NCBI RefSeq assembly: GCF_021538675.1
Contig: NZ_JAJUKH010000011.1
Span: forward strand, 1 to 64,000
Direction: 5' to 3'
Source: Paenarthrobacter sp. AR 02
GTDB taxonomy: Bacteria > Actinomycetota > Actinomycetes > Actinomycetales > Micrococcaceae
Length of the DNA stretch: 64,000 nt
A program made the translations under genes and the position numbers. The notes under the pieces are model-generated. The model was not told where the DNA came from, searched no databases, and saw only the letters and a program-made list of their open reading frames with translations. Below, piece by piece: positions 1-8,447 of the stretch. Each line of letters opens with the position of its first letter. The stretch's first letter is position 1.

Positions 1-11
1 GAGTGGGACAC
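1..11 (-). CDS. glnD: Start of a probable PII uridylyl/adenylyltransferase (partial)
   Basis: Only the first codons are in the window. On the minus strand a perfect AGGAGG (positions 22-17) lies 5 nt before a GTG at 11-9, downstream of glnK in the same orientation. In actinobacteria amtB-glnK is usually followed by glnD, whose product modifies PII in response to nitrogen status. The identity rests on gene order and the strong ribosome binding site only, since almost no protein is visible. Confidence 0.5.
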
Positions 12-72
12 GAGGACCTCCTGGTATCTGTGTTTGCTCTCGACAAGCTCCACATAACACCCGGAGGTCCTC
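12..72 (-). promoter_or_regulatory. Inverted repeat that can sequester the glnD ribosome binding site
   Basis: GAGGACCTCC on the plus strand at 12-21 is the exact reverse complement of GGAGGTCCTC at 63-72, giving a 10-bp perfect stem with a 41-nt loop. In the minus-strand transcript the 3' arm covers most of the AGGAGG and ends next to the GTG of the downstream gene. Folding would hide the start site. It lies in the glnK-to-glnD gap. A translational or attenuation role is inferred. Confidence 0.5.
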
Positions 73-123
73 TTTACTTCGTCAATTCCAGCCCCGTGTC
101 ATCAACCTGCCGGGACAGTACAC

Positions 124-462
124 CTAGATGGCCGCCGCGCCCCGTTCACCCGTCCGGACCCGGACTGCTTCATAGACATCCACGGTCCATACCTTGCCGT
201 CGCCGGCCCTGCCGGTATTCGAGCTGGCGATGAGGACATCCAGGATGTCGTCCGCCTGTTCGTCCGTAGCCAGGACCTCGATCCGGATCTTTGGCAGCAG
301 GTCCACGTTGTACTCGGCTCCGCGATACACCTCGGTGTAACCCCGCTGCCGGCCGTAGCCGCTGGCTGCACTGACCGTCAGGCCCTGGACCCCGTATGCT
401 TCGAGGCCTTCCCGGACTGCTTCGAGCTTTTCGGGACGGACGATGGCTGTGATGAGCTTCAT
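124..462 (-). CDS. glnK: Nitrogen regulatory protein PII
   Basis: The 112-residue protein is the full length of the GlnB/GlnK family. PII trimers bind 2-oxoglutarate and ATP/ADP and signal nitrogen status. They bind and close the ammonium channel AmtB when nitrogen is plentiful. The T-loop has the modifiable Tyr51 in the context RGAEYNVDLLPK, and the C-terminal signature GRAGDGKVWTVDV is present. In actinobacteria Tyr51 is usually adenylylated by GlnD. The ATG overlaps the amtB stop by 4 bp (ATGA), so the two genes are translationally coupled. The pairing with amtB supports the GlnK name over GlnB. Confidence 0.96.
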   Translation of the reverse strand: MKLITAIVRPEKLEAVREGLEAYGVQGLTVSAASGYGRQRGYTEVYRGAEYNVDLLPKIRIEVLATDEQADDILDVLIASSNTGRAGDGKVWTVDVYEAVRVRTGERGAAAI

Positions 463-1781
463 GCCTGGACACTCTCCTTGCCTTCTGCGGGAGCCTTCTC
501 TTCGGACTTTCCGATCATGGCCTCGTGGAGCGGCTGGAAGCTGCCCCCGTGGCCGTTGACGCCGAACTCGTACGCCGTCTCAGCGTGCAGGCTGAGGTCG
601 ACGCCCACGTTCTCCTGCTCCGTGGAGACCCGGAAGCCCATGGTCTTGTGGATGGCGAGGGCGATGATTGCCGTCATGATGGCCGAGAAGACGATTGCGA
701 TGCCGGCCGCTGCGAGCTGTGCCCACAGTTGGGTCAGGCCGCCGCCGTAGAAGAGGCCGCCGGCGGTGACGCCTTCGCTTGGAACTGCAATGAAGCCCAG
801 AGCCACCGTGCCGATGATGCCGGATACGAGGTGGACACCCACGACGTCCAGGGAGTCGTCAAAGCCCCAACGGAACTTCAGTCCAACCGCCAGGGCGGAG
901 GCGACACCGGCCACTACGCCCAGTCCCAGTGCACCGACCGGGCTGACGTTGGCACAGGCGGGAGTGATGGCCACCAGGCCGGCGACCACACCGGATGCTG
1001 CGCCCAGGGAGGTGGGGTGTCCGTCGCGGATGCGTTCGGTGATGAGCCAGCCGATCATTGCCGCTGCGGGAGCTGCGAGGGTGTTGACCCAGATCAACCC
1101 ACCCTGCTCAGCAGTGGTTGCTGCGCCGCCGTTGAAACCGAACCAGCCAAACCACAGGATGGCCGCACCGAGCATGACGAACGGGATGTTGTGGGGGCGG
1201 TGGTTCGGGTCTTTACCGAAGCCGCGACGGTTACCGATGATCAGGACCAGGACAAGTGCTGCCACACCGGCATTGATGTGCACCACGGTGCCGCCGGCGA
1301 AGTCGATGGCCGGGCCGAGGGCCTTTCCGATTGCACCCTCCGGGCCGAACAGGCCGCCACCCCACACCATGTAGGCCAGGGGGCAGTAGACCAGCGTGAC
1401 CCAGACCGGGACGAAGATGGTCCACGCGCCGAACTTGGCGCGGTCTGCGATCGCGCCACTGATGAGCGCGACAGTAATGATGGCGAAGGTGGCTGCGTAA
1501 CCGACCTTGATCAGGCCATCAGGGGTGGAAATGCCTTCGAGGCCGAAAGTGGCGAACGGGTTGCCCACGATTTCAAGGAAGCCTTCGCCTGAGCTCATGG
1601 AAGCGCCCCACAGCACCCAGACAACTCCGACGATGCCGATGGAGATGAAGCTCATCATCATCATGTTCAAGGCAGCCTTGGCGCGTGTCATGCCGCCGTA
1701 GAAAAATGCCAGACCAGGTGTCATGAACAGCACGAGTGCCGCCGCCACCATGACCCATACGTGACCTGCGGTAAGTTCCAT
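459..1781 (-). CDS. amtB: Ammonium transporter
   Basis: This 440-residue, very hydrophobic protein belongs to the Amt/Rh family of trimeric ammonium channels in the cytoplasmic membrane. The two pore histidines are visible: one in VVHINAG near residue 168 and one in VVGVHLVSG near residue 317. The FYGGM motif occurs near residue 27. About eleven membrane segments can be read, followed by a charged C-terminal tail of about 55 residues that would contact GlnK. It is the first gene of amtB-glnK. A candidate -10 element and a dyad lie in the 225-bp region it shares with the divergent MFS gene. Confidence 0.97.
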   Translation of the reverse strand: MELTAGHVWVMVAAALVLFMTPGLAFFYGGMTRAKAALNMMMMSFISIGIVGVVWVLWGASMSSGEGFLEIVGNPFATFGLEGISTPDGLIKVGYAATFAIITVALISGAIADRAKFGAWTIFVPVWVTLVYCPLAYMVWGGGLFGPEGAIGKALGPAIDFAGGTVVHINAGVAALVLVLIIGNRRGFGKDPNHRPHNIPFVMLGAAILWFGWFGFNGGAATTAEQGGLIWVNTLAAPAAAMIGWLITERIRDGHPTSLGAASGVVAGLVAITPACANVSPVGALGLGVVAGVASALAVGLKFRWGFDDSLDVVGVHLVSGIIGTVALGFIAVPSEGVTAGGLFYGGGLTQLWAQLAAAGIAIVFSAIMTAIIALAIHKTMGFRVSTEQENVGVDLSLHAETAYEFGVNGHGGSFQPLHEAMIGKSEEKAPAEGKESVQA

Positions 1782-1886
1782 GGTGCACGTTCCTCTCTTG
1801 CTTTGGTTCTGCGGTTCTACCGCTGTCCTGACGCCTTTTGCGTCCTGCTTAAGAGTTTTGTGCCGCTGTGTTTCACCTGCGCAGGT

Positions 1887-1960
1887 TTTATATTGCGGGC
1901 CGGTTACAACAACCTCCCCAACGTAAATGGTGCATATCCCCGCTGTTACGGATATGTTTC
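1887..1960 (-). promoter_or_regulatory. amtB promoter region with a dyad and GlnR-like half sites
   Basis: On the minus strand, TATAAA (1892-1887) is a plausible -10 for amtB. Further upstream there is a perfect 7-bp inverted repeat, CATATCC (1933-1939) and GGATATG (1950-1956). Overlapping it is GTTAC-N6-GTTTC (1945-1960), which reads GAAAC-N6-GTAAC on the amtB strand. It resembles half sites reported for the actinobacterial nitrogen regulator GlnR. The divergent MFS gene starts 47 bp beyond it, so the dyad could serve either gene. Assignment to GlnR is inference. Confidence 0.4.
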
Positions 1961-2006
1961 AGGCGTCAGACTTCACCCGAAAACCAAACCGAAGGACCCC
2001 AACCGC

Positions 2007-3227
2007 ATGACCCAGCCGCCCCGATCCGTCAAAGCACCAAGGATCCGGCCTGAGAAGACTCCCCTGCCACGCGATATCAAGGTGATGTTGGCCGCGGCGT
2101 TCCTGATTGCGTTGGGCTTCGGCCTGGTGGCACCCGTACTGCCGCAGTTCGCCACCACTTTTGACGTTGGTGCAACTGCAGCCGCCGTGATCGTGAGCAT
2201 CTTCGCTTTCATGCGCTTGGTCTTCGCCCCGGCCGGCGGTGCTTTGATCGGCAGGTTCGGTGAGCGAAACGTCTACGTTTCAGGTCTTCTGATTGTTGCC
2301 GTGTCCACAGCGGCATGCGCCTTCGCCCAGGACTATTGGCAACTGCTGATCTTCCGTGGGCTCGGTGGTGCGGGCTCTGTGATGTTCACCGTCGCGGCCA
2401 TGGGCCTGCTGATCCGGCTGGCCCCGCCCGAACGCCGCGGGCGGGTATCGGGGGCGTATGCCTCGGCATTCCTGATCGGCAGCGTGTTGGGTCCGGTGGT
2501 GGGCGGCTTGCTTGCAGGCTTCGGACTCCGCGTTCCATTCCTTGCCTACGCAGGAGCGCTGCTCGTGGCCGCTGCGGTGGTCCGCACCATGCTGAGCGGC
2601 GAGGGACAGGCCGCGACCAATGCAAACCCTGCTCCTGCCATGACCCTGAAGGAAGCACTTGCAGACTCGGCCTACCGCGCCGCAGTGTTCTCCAGTTTCG
2701 GCAACGGCTGGGTGACTTTCGGCGTTCGTATGGCCACCATCCCGCTGTTTGCGGTGGCGGTGCTGCAGTCGAAGCCGGAGACGGCTGCCTGGGCACTGGC
2801 CATCTTCGCGGTGGGCAATGCCAGCGCCCTGACATTCTCCGGGCGGCTGGCGGATGCCTGGGGACGGAAACCCCTGGTGGTGCCCGGACTCGTCATCACA
2901 GGGTTGGCTACCGCCGTGATCGGATTGACCACAGATTTGCCGGCATTTCTTGCCGCTTCGGCTGTGGCGGGGTTCGGCTCAGGTTTGCTGGGGCCGGCGC
3001 AACAGGCCGCCGTCGCCGATGTCATTGGCCGGGGACGTTCCGGCGGCAAGGTCCTCGCAGTGTTCCAGATGGCGGCGGACACCGGCGCCATTATCGGCCC
3101 CATCGTCGCCGGGCTTTTGGCCGATGTTCTGGGCTACGGCTGGGCATTCGGCATTACGGGTGCGGTGCTGCTGGTGACTGCCATCGCGTGGCTCCCCGCG
3201 CGTGAACCCCTGGGAAACAAAAACTGA
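2007..3227 (+). CDS. MFS transporter, drug-efflux-like
   Basis: The 406-residue product has the twelve-helix pattern of the major facilitator superfamily. The first helix reads LIALGFGLVAPVLPQFATTF, similar to DHA1-type multidrug efflux pumps, and an RFGER loop follows helix 2. The ATG at 2007 was chosen because GAAGGA lies 10 nt upstream. An in-frame extension to 1761 is possible but has no helix or ribosome site. It is divergent from amtB and convergent with ftsY, and it interrupts the ftsY-amtB adjacency that I recall from mycobacteria. The substrate cannot be told from sequence. Confidence 0.85.
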   Translation: MTQPPRSVKAPRIRPEKTPLPRDIKVMLAAAFLIALGFGLVAPVLPQFATTFDVGATAAAVIVSIFAFMRLVFAPAGGALIGRFGERNVYVSGLLIVAVSTAACAFAQDYWQLLIFRGLGGAGSVMFTVAAMGLLIRLAPPERRGRVSGAYASAFLIGSVLGPVVGGLLAGFGLRVPFLAYAGALLVAAAVVRTMLSGEGQAATNANPAPAMTLKEALADSAYRAAVFSSFGNGWVTFGVRMATIPLFAVAVLQSKPETAAWALAIFAVGNASALTFSGRLADAWGRKPLVVPGLVITGLATAVIGLTTDLPAFLAASAVAGFGSGLLGPAQQAAVADVIGRGRSGGKVLAVFQMAADTGAIIGPIVAGLLADVLGYGWAFGITGAVLLVTAIAWLPAREPLGNKN

Positions 3228-3231
3228 CCGA

Positions 3232-3259
3232 CAGCAAGAGGTGTGGGACACCCCTGCTG
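3232..3259. terminator. Hairpin between convergent MFS gene and ftsY
   Basis: An imperfect stem pairs CAGC (3232-3235) with GCTG (3256-3259) and GGTGT (3240-3244) with ACACC (3248-3252) around a GGG loop. It starts 5 bp after the MFS stop codon. There is no T-run, as is common in GC-rich actinobacteria. It may serve both strands. Confidence 0.45.
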
Positions 3260-3292
3260 CCGGCCAGTTAACCGTGTTGTGTGGCTGGGCTG

Positions 3293-4498
3293 CTAGTTGA
3301 GCAGCGCGTCCACGAAGCTTTCCGCATCGAACGGTGCCAGGTCATCCGGGCCTTCGCCCAAGCCAATGAGCTTCACCGGAACACCGAGGGACTTCTGGAT
3401 GGCCACCACAATGCCGCCCTTTGCCGTACCGTCCAGCTTGGTCAGTACGATGCCGGAGATGTTGACCACCTCAGCGAAAACGCGGGCCTGGTTGAGGCCG
3501 TTCTGGCCCGTTGTGGCGTCCAGGACCAGCAGGACCTCGTCGACGTCGGCGAGCTTCTCGATGACCCGCTTGACCTTGCCCAGTTCGTCCATGAGGCCGG
3601 TCTTGTTCTGGAGTCGTCCGGCGGTGTCCACCATGACGACGTCGACTTCCTGGTCGATGCCGGCCTTGACGGCCTCATAGGCAACCGAGGCAGGGTCCGC
3701 GCCGTCAATGTCCGACTTCACGGTGGGCACGCCCACGCGCTGCCCCCAGGTTGCGAGCTGCTCAGCTGCGGCTGCACGGAACGTATCAGCGGCGCCGAGC
3801 AGAACGTCCTTGTCCTCAGCCACCAGCACACGTGCAAGCTTTCCGACCGTGGTGGTCTTGCCCACGCCGTTGACACCGACAACAAGCACGACGGCGGGTC
3901 GGTCGCCCTTGCGTTCGACGTTCAGGGAACGGTCCATGCCGGGGTCCACCAGCTTGACGAGCTCTTCGCGCAGCATGGCCTTGACCTCTTCCGGGCTGCG
4001 GGTACCCAGAACCTTGACACGTTCACGAAGCGCGTCAACCAACTGCATGGTGGGTTCGGTGCCGAGGTCGGCGAGCAGGAGGGTCTCTTCAACCTCGTCC
4101 CACACGTTTTCGTCGATTTTGTCCCCGGACAGAAGCGCCAGGAGGCCTTTACCCAGGATGTTGTTGGATTTGACCAGGCGGGCACGGAGCCGGTTCAGGC
4201 GGCCCTCGACGGGGTCCGGTGTATCAATGGCGATGGTTTCGAGCCCGGCGGCGTCGTCGGGAACATCGGTGCCGGCAACCGTTCCGTCAAAGGTGGGTGC
4301 CGGTGCTTTGACGGCGTCCGGGTGGTCCTCCACCAGAGTTCCGCCGCCTGCTGCCGAGGACTGGACGGGGTCGTTAGCGTCCCGCGGCCCAGGGTATTTG
4401 GCCCCGGATTTCCGGGCCTTCAGCAATACCGGCACGAGTCCGCCGACCACTACGAGCGCAGCGACAATGGACAGAATTATGGGAAGGAAATCGTTCAC
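3293..4498 (-). CDS. ftsY: Signal recognition particle receptor FtsY
   Basis: FtsY is the SRP receptor GTPase that brings ribosome-nascent chain complexes to the Sec translocon. The 401-residue protein has an N-terminal hydrophobic segment (residues about 5-26), as in actinobacterial FtsY, then an acidic linker and the NG domain. Visible motifs are GVNGVGKTTTVGKLA near residue 208, DTAGRLQNK and TKLDGTAKGG. It lies 20 bp downstream of smc in the same orientation. The smc-ftsY pairing is conserved in actinobacteria and suggests one transcript. Confidence 0.97.
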   Translation of the reverse strand: MNDFLPIILSIVAALVVVGGLVPVLLKARKSGAKYPGPRDANDPVQSSAAGGGTLVEDHPDAVKAPAPTFDGTVAGTDVPDDAAGLETIAIDTPDPVEGRLNRLRARLVKSNNILGKGLLALLSGDKIDENVWDEVEETLLLADLGTEPTMQLVDALRERVKVLGTRSPEEVKAMLREELVKLVDPGMDRSLNVERKGDRPAVVLVVGVNGVGKTTTVGKLARVLVAEDKDVLLGAADTFRAAAAEQLATWGQRVGVPTVKSDIDGADPASVAYEAVKAGIDQEVDVVMVDTAGRLQNKTGLMDELGKVKRVIEKLADVDEVLLVLDATTGQNGLNQARVFAEVVNISGIVLTKLDGTAKGGIVVAIQKSLGVPVKLIGLGEGPDDLAPFDAESFVDALLN

Positions 4499-4518
4499 TC
4501 CCCTACCTTCTCATATTG

Positions 4519-7500
4519 CTAAGCCCCGGCACCGAGCCTCTGGCTGATGACGGTGGAGACTCCGTCGCCGCGCATGGTCACCCCGTAAAGGGCGTCCGCT
4601 ACTTCCATGGTGCGCTTTTGGTGGGTGATCACGATCAGCTGGCTGGACTCACGCAGTTCCTCGAAAATGGTGATCAGCCGGCCCAGGTTGGTGTCGTCCA
4701 ATGCGGCTTCAACCTCATCCATGACGTAGAAGGGCGAGGGCCGCGCCTTGAAGATTGCCACCAGCAGCGCAACGGCCGTCAGGGAACGCTCGCCGCCGGA
4801 AAGCAGCGACAACCTTTTGATCTTCTTACCGGCAGGCCGTGCTTCCACTTCAATTCCTGTGGTGAGCATGTCGTCGGGATCGGTCAGGACAAGCTTGCCT
4901 TCGCCCCCTGGGAACAGGCGCGCGAAGACGTGGTCGAACTGGGCGGACGTGTCAGCAAAAGCTTCGGTGAAGACCTGTTGGACGCGGTTGTCCACTTCCT
5001 TGATGATGTCCAGCAGATCCTTGCGGCTGGCCTTAAGGTCCTCCAGTTGGGAGCTGAGGAATTGGTGGCGTTCTTCCAGTGCGGCAAATTCCTCAAGCGC
5101 CAAGGGGTTCACCTTTCCCAGGGATGCGAGGTCACGCTCGGCCTTCCTGAGACGTTTCTCCTGCTCCGCGCGGACGAACGGGACGCCCTGAACCACTGGT
5201 TCACCATTCTCATCCACCGGTGCCCGCAGCTCGGCCCACTTGTCGTTGCTTGTTCCGGCGGGCACGGGCACGGGCTGGTCCGGACCGTAATCGGCAATCA
5301 ACTGTTCCGCAGATAGCCCCAGTTCTTCAATGGAGCGCGATTCGAGGGCTTCGATACGCAACCGCTGCTGTGTGCGCGCCATTTCGTCACGGTGCACGGA
5401 GTCGGTCAGCTCAGCGAGTTCCTTGGCCAGGGCATCGTTTGCAGAGCGGACCCCTGCAAGTTCCCGCTCCAACTGCTCCCGGGTTTGCTCCGCAAGATCC
5501 CGCTCACGCCCGGCAAGGTCAACTGATATGTCCACGAACCGCAGGGTCTGCTCCACAGCCGACGCGACGGCGGCCGCTCGTTGAGCCTGGGCACGTCGAC
5601 GCTGTGCCCTGCGCGCGGCCTCTTCACGGGCGCGTCGCTCGGTAGCGGCAGCACGCTCCAGGGATGCCGCCCTGTTACTGATGGCGCCGAGTTGTTCTTC
5701 CGCAGTCCGGAGGGCCAGCCGGGCTTCGGTCTCCAGCGCACGGGCAGTCCTGGCCTGCGCTCCGAGCTCGTCACGCTGGTCTGTGGACGGCTCTTCCTCG
5801 GGAGCTTCCTGGGCCGCTGCAAGGCGTTCCGCGGCGACTTCAAGGTCCAGTTGGGCCTCGGCAATATTGGCCTCGGCCTTTGCCATGGACGCGGCAAGGC
5901 GGTCGCTTTCGCCAACGGCGCTGCGCAGGATGGAGTTCAGGTGCCCCAACCTCTCCGCGACGGCGGCCAGGCGGGCATCCGATTCGTGCAGCCGTTCCAG
6001 CGCGGCGTCGGCGCGGTCCTGCGCTTCGGCGCGCCGGGCCTGGGCGCCGGCCAGGGCAAAGCGTCCACGCTCCAAACGGGCAGTAACCTCCTGTAGGCGG
6101 GCCCCGGCGTCGTCCACTGCGGCCTGGACTTCCAGCAGCGACGGTGCATTGGTTGAGCCGCCCACGACGGTGAGGGTGGTCAGGACATCCCCCTCCAAGG
6201 TGACGGCCGTAAGGTCCGGCCGTTCCGCGACCAGCGAGGCTGCCGCCTGGACGTCATCGACGACGACGGTCCCGGCCAGGAGCGCCAACGTACCGTGGGC
6301 AGCGGGATCGCCGATTTTCACGACGTCGGCAACCCAGCGACAACCGGCCGGAAGCGCGTCGCCGCTCTGAAGGGCCTGAACGTCGGTTCCACCGACGGCC
6401 AAGAGCAGCGTCGCACGTCCGGCGTCGTCCTGCTTCAACAACCCGATGGCGGCAACAGCGTCGGCGGCACCGCCAACCACTACCGCATCGGAAGCGCTTC
6501 CCAAGGCGGCGGCAACGGCGGCCTCATATCCCGGCTCGACACTGATCATGGCTGGCAGCGGACCAAGGATCCCCTCCGCTGTGAGGAGCCGGCCGGAGCC
6601 GTCCTTGCGCCTGAGTCCCAACTGCAGCGCGTCACGACGGGCCGTCAACGAATCACGCTCGCGAACAGCGTCCCTCTCGGCGGCTTTGAGCTCTTCGATT
6701 TCCGCGAGGACTGCGTCAAGGACCCCGATGGCTTCCTCATACTCTGCGTCGAGGCTCTCTTCCCCATCCTCGACACCGGCCACCTGGGTTTCCAGTGCCG
6801 TGAACTCGCTTTGGGCCTTCCGGCGCCGCTCGTCGCCCGATGCGAGGGACTCCCTGAGGCGGCCGCGCTCAGCTTCGGCAGCTTCTGCACGGGAACGTGC
6901 CGCGGCAACCTGGCCAGCCAACCTGGCCAGGCCCTCCCTGCGGTCTGCGGCGGCCCTCAGCATTGCCGTAAGCCGCTTGTCCTCCGCGGCCGCGAGCGCT
7001 TCCGCCCCGTCCTTGGCGACGGTGGCTTCGAGGAGCGCCGCTTGTTTGGCGAGAATGTCATGTTCCAGGGCCGCTTGTTCCTCACGGACGCGAGCCGCTT
7101 GCCGTTCAAGCTGGTCCGGATCGCGCCCGGAGTCCACGGCCGCTTCGGAAGAACCGAGGAGCCGACGGCGTTCGGTAGCCAGGGAGCCAAGGGACCGCAG
7201 GCGCTCCCGCCCGGCGGAGAGCTGATACCAATGGTCGCGGGCCGCGTTGAGCCGCGGGGTCGCCTCTGCGGCCTGCTGCTCCAGGGCCGCCTGACGTTGA
7301 CGGCCCACCAGCAGGCCGGCCTCGACCACCTGGCGCCGTTCCTTGAGTGCAGCTTCGTCGGCGACGTCCTGTTCGAGGGAGGTTGTCAGTTGCACGAGGT
7401 CGTCCGCGAGGAGCCGGGCGCGGGCGTCCCGGACGTCGAACTGGACCGTCTGTGCCCGTCGTGCGATCTCCGCCTGCTTGCCCAACGGTGTGAGCTGCCG

Positions 7501-8097
7501 TCGGATTTCCGCAGTCAGGTCGCCAAGCCGGGCAAGGTTGGCCTGCATGGCCTCGAGCTTCCGGACCGTCTTTTCCTTCCGGCGGCGGTGCTTGAGGATC
7601 CCGGCTGCTTCCTCGATGAAGCCCCGACGGTCTTCAGGGGTGGCATGCAGGACACGGTCCAACTGCCCTTGCCCGACGATGACATGCATTTCCCGGCCGA
7701 GGCCTGAGTCGGACAGCAGCTCCTGAATGTCCAGGAGCCGGCATGGCGCACCATTGATGGCGTATTCGGACCCACCCGTGCGGAAAAGGGTGCGGGAGAT
7801 CGTGACTTCGCTGTACTCGATAGGGAGGGCGTTGTCAGCGTTGTCAATGGTGAGGGACACATGTGCCCGCCCCAAGGGAGGGCGGCCTGACGTCCCGGCG
7901 AAAATCACGTCTTCCATCTTGCCGCCACGCAGCGTTTTTGCGCCCTGCTCGCCCATGACCCAGGCCAACGCGTCCACCACGTTGGATTTGCCCGAGCCGT
8001 TGGGGCCGACGACGGCGGTGACGCCGGGTTCGAAGTCGAACGTCGTGGCCGACGCAAAGGACTTGAATCCGCGGACAGTCAGACTTTTCAAATGCAA
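4519..8097 (-). CDS. smc: Chromosome segregation protein SMC
   Basis: The 1,192-residue protein has full SMC architecture. The Walker A motif GPNGSGKSNVVDAL lies at about residues 31-44. Two long charged coiled-coil regions flank a hinge at about 500-640. The C-terminal ABC signature LSGGERSL is followed by Walker B FYVMDEVEAALDD. SMC dimers with ScpA/ScpB organise and segregate the chromosome. The start appears to be TTG at 8097 (family N-terminus xHLKSLTVRGFKSF), with AGGAG about 12 nt upstream. No in-frame ATG lies nearby. The next minus-strand gene upstream is about 5.3 kb away, so it probably has its own promoter. Confidence 0.97.
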   Translation of the reverse strand: MHLKSLTVRGFKSFASATTFDFEPGVTAVVGPNGSGKSNVVDALAWVMGEQGAKTLRGGKMEDVIFAGTSGRPPLGRAHVSLTIDNADNALPIEYSEVTISRTLFRTGGSEYAINGAPCRLLDIQELLSDSGLGREMHVIVGQGQLDRVLHATPEDRRGFIEEAAGILKHRRRKEKTVRKLEAMQANLARLGDLTAEIRRQLTPLGKQAEIARRAQTVQFDVRDARARLLADDLVQLTTSLEQDVADEAALKERRQVVEAGLLVGRQRQAALEQQAAEATPRLNAARDHWYQLSAGRERLRSLGSLATERRRLLGSSEAAVDSGRDPDQLERQAARVREEQAALEHDILAKQAALLEATVAKDGAEALAAAEDKRLTAMLRAAADRREGLARLAGQVAAARSRAEAAEAERGRLRESLASGDERRRKAQSEFTALETQVAGVEDGEESLDAEYEEAIGVLDAVLAEIEELKAAERDAVRERDSLTARRDALQLGLRRKDGSGRLLTAEGILGPLPAMISVEPGYEAAVAAALGSASDAVVVGGAADAVAAIGLLKQDDAGRATLLLAVGGTDVQALQSGDALPAGCRWVADVVKIGDPAAHGTLALLAGTVVVDDVQAAASLVAERPDLTAVTLEGDVLTTLTVVGGSTNAPSLLEVQAAVDDAGARLQEVTARLERGRFALAGAQARRAEAQDRADAALERLHESDARLAAVAERLGHLNSILRSAVGESDRLAASMAKAEANIAEAQLDLEVAAERLAAAQEAPEEEPSTDQRDELGAQARTARALETEARLALRTAEEQLGAISNRAASLERAAATERRAREEAARRAQRRRAQAQRAAAVASAVEQTLRFVDISVDLAGRERDLAEQTREQLERELAGVRSANDALAKELAELTDSVHRDEMARTQQRLRIEALESRSIEELGLSAEQLIADYGPDQPVPVPAGTSNDKWAELRAPVDENGEPVVQGVPFVRAEQEKRLRKAERDLASLGKVNPLALEEFAALEERHQFLSSQLEDLKASRKDLLDIIKEVDNRVQQVFTEAFADTSAQFDHVFARLFPGGEGKLVLTDPDDMLTTGIEVEARPAGKKIKRLSLLSGGERSLTAVALLVAIFKARPSPFYVMDEVEAALDDTNLGRLITIFEELRESSQLIVITHQKRTMEVADALYGVTMRGDGVSTVISQRLGAGA

Positions 8098-8447
8098 GGC
8101 GCTTCGGTTCTCCTGGATGGACCGTTGGTTGTATCCCCAAATCTACTGCCGATAGGGCGAAATACAGGGATCTGATGCCGGAATGCCTTGCGGGCGGCCA
8201 GCCGCACCCCTACACTCCTGCCAAGGGTTACATGGACTTTTCGTTCCGGTGATCCGGCCCAGGCTCGAACTGTTGTTGGCCTGCACCGGATCCGGTCCCG
8301 TTTTTCGGAACGACGCGCCCATGTGGCGAACCCGTGTTCCACAACTGAAGATCTAGGTTTGACCCTGGCTGGGGAGTGACAAGCCGGGACCTGCGCATTA
8401 CCCCGCGGGCCCGTCTTAGCTATCGGCGTACCACTCCAGGAGTTCTG
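8098..8447. other. Divergent intergenic region between smc and the large secreted protein gene
   Basis: This 350-bp stretch separates two divergent genes and should carry both promoters. I could not identify convincing -35/-10 pairs. ACCGGATCCGGT at 8285-8296 is a perfect 12-bp palindrome. AGGAG at 8438-8442 is the ribosome binding site of the plus-strand gene. No credible coding sequence was found here. Confidence 0.5.

Noticed and set aside
525..1592. 355-residue plus-strand reading frame opposite amtB
   Set aside because: It is antisense to a gene with intact Amt motifs. The translated sequence is polar with no family signature, a usual shadow in GC-rich DNA.
3281..4522. 413-residue plus-strand reading frame opposite ftsY
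   Set aside because: Fully antisense to ftsY, which has all SRP GTPase motifs. No ribosome site or recognisable domain.
6295..7707. 470-residue plus-strand reading frame opposite smc
   Set aside because: Antisense to the SMC coiled coil, where biased Glu/Ala/Arg codons leave long open frames on the other strand.
8285..8296. ACCGGATCCGGT palindrome as a regulator site
   Set aside because: A lone GC-rich palindrome without a second copy or promoter context could occur by chance; it is mentioned only as a feature of the gap.
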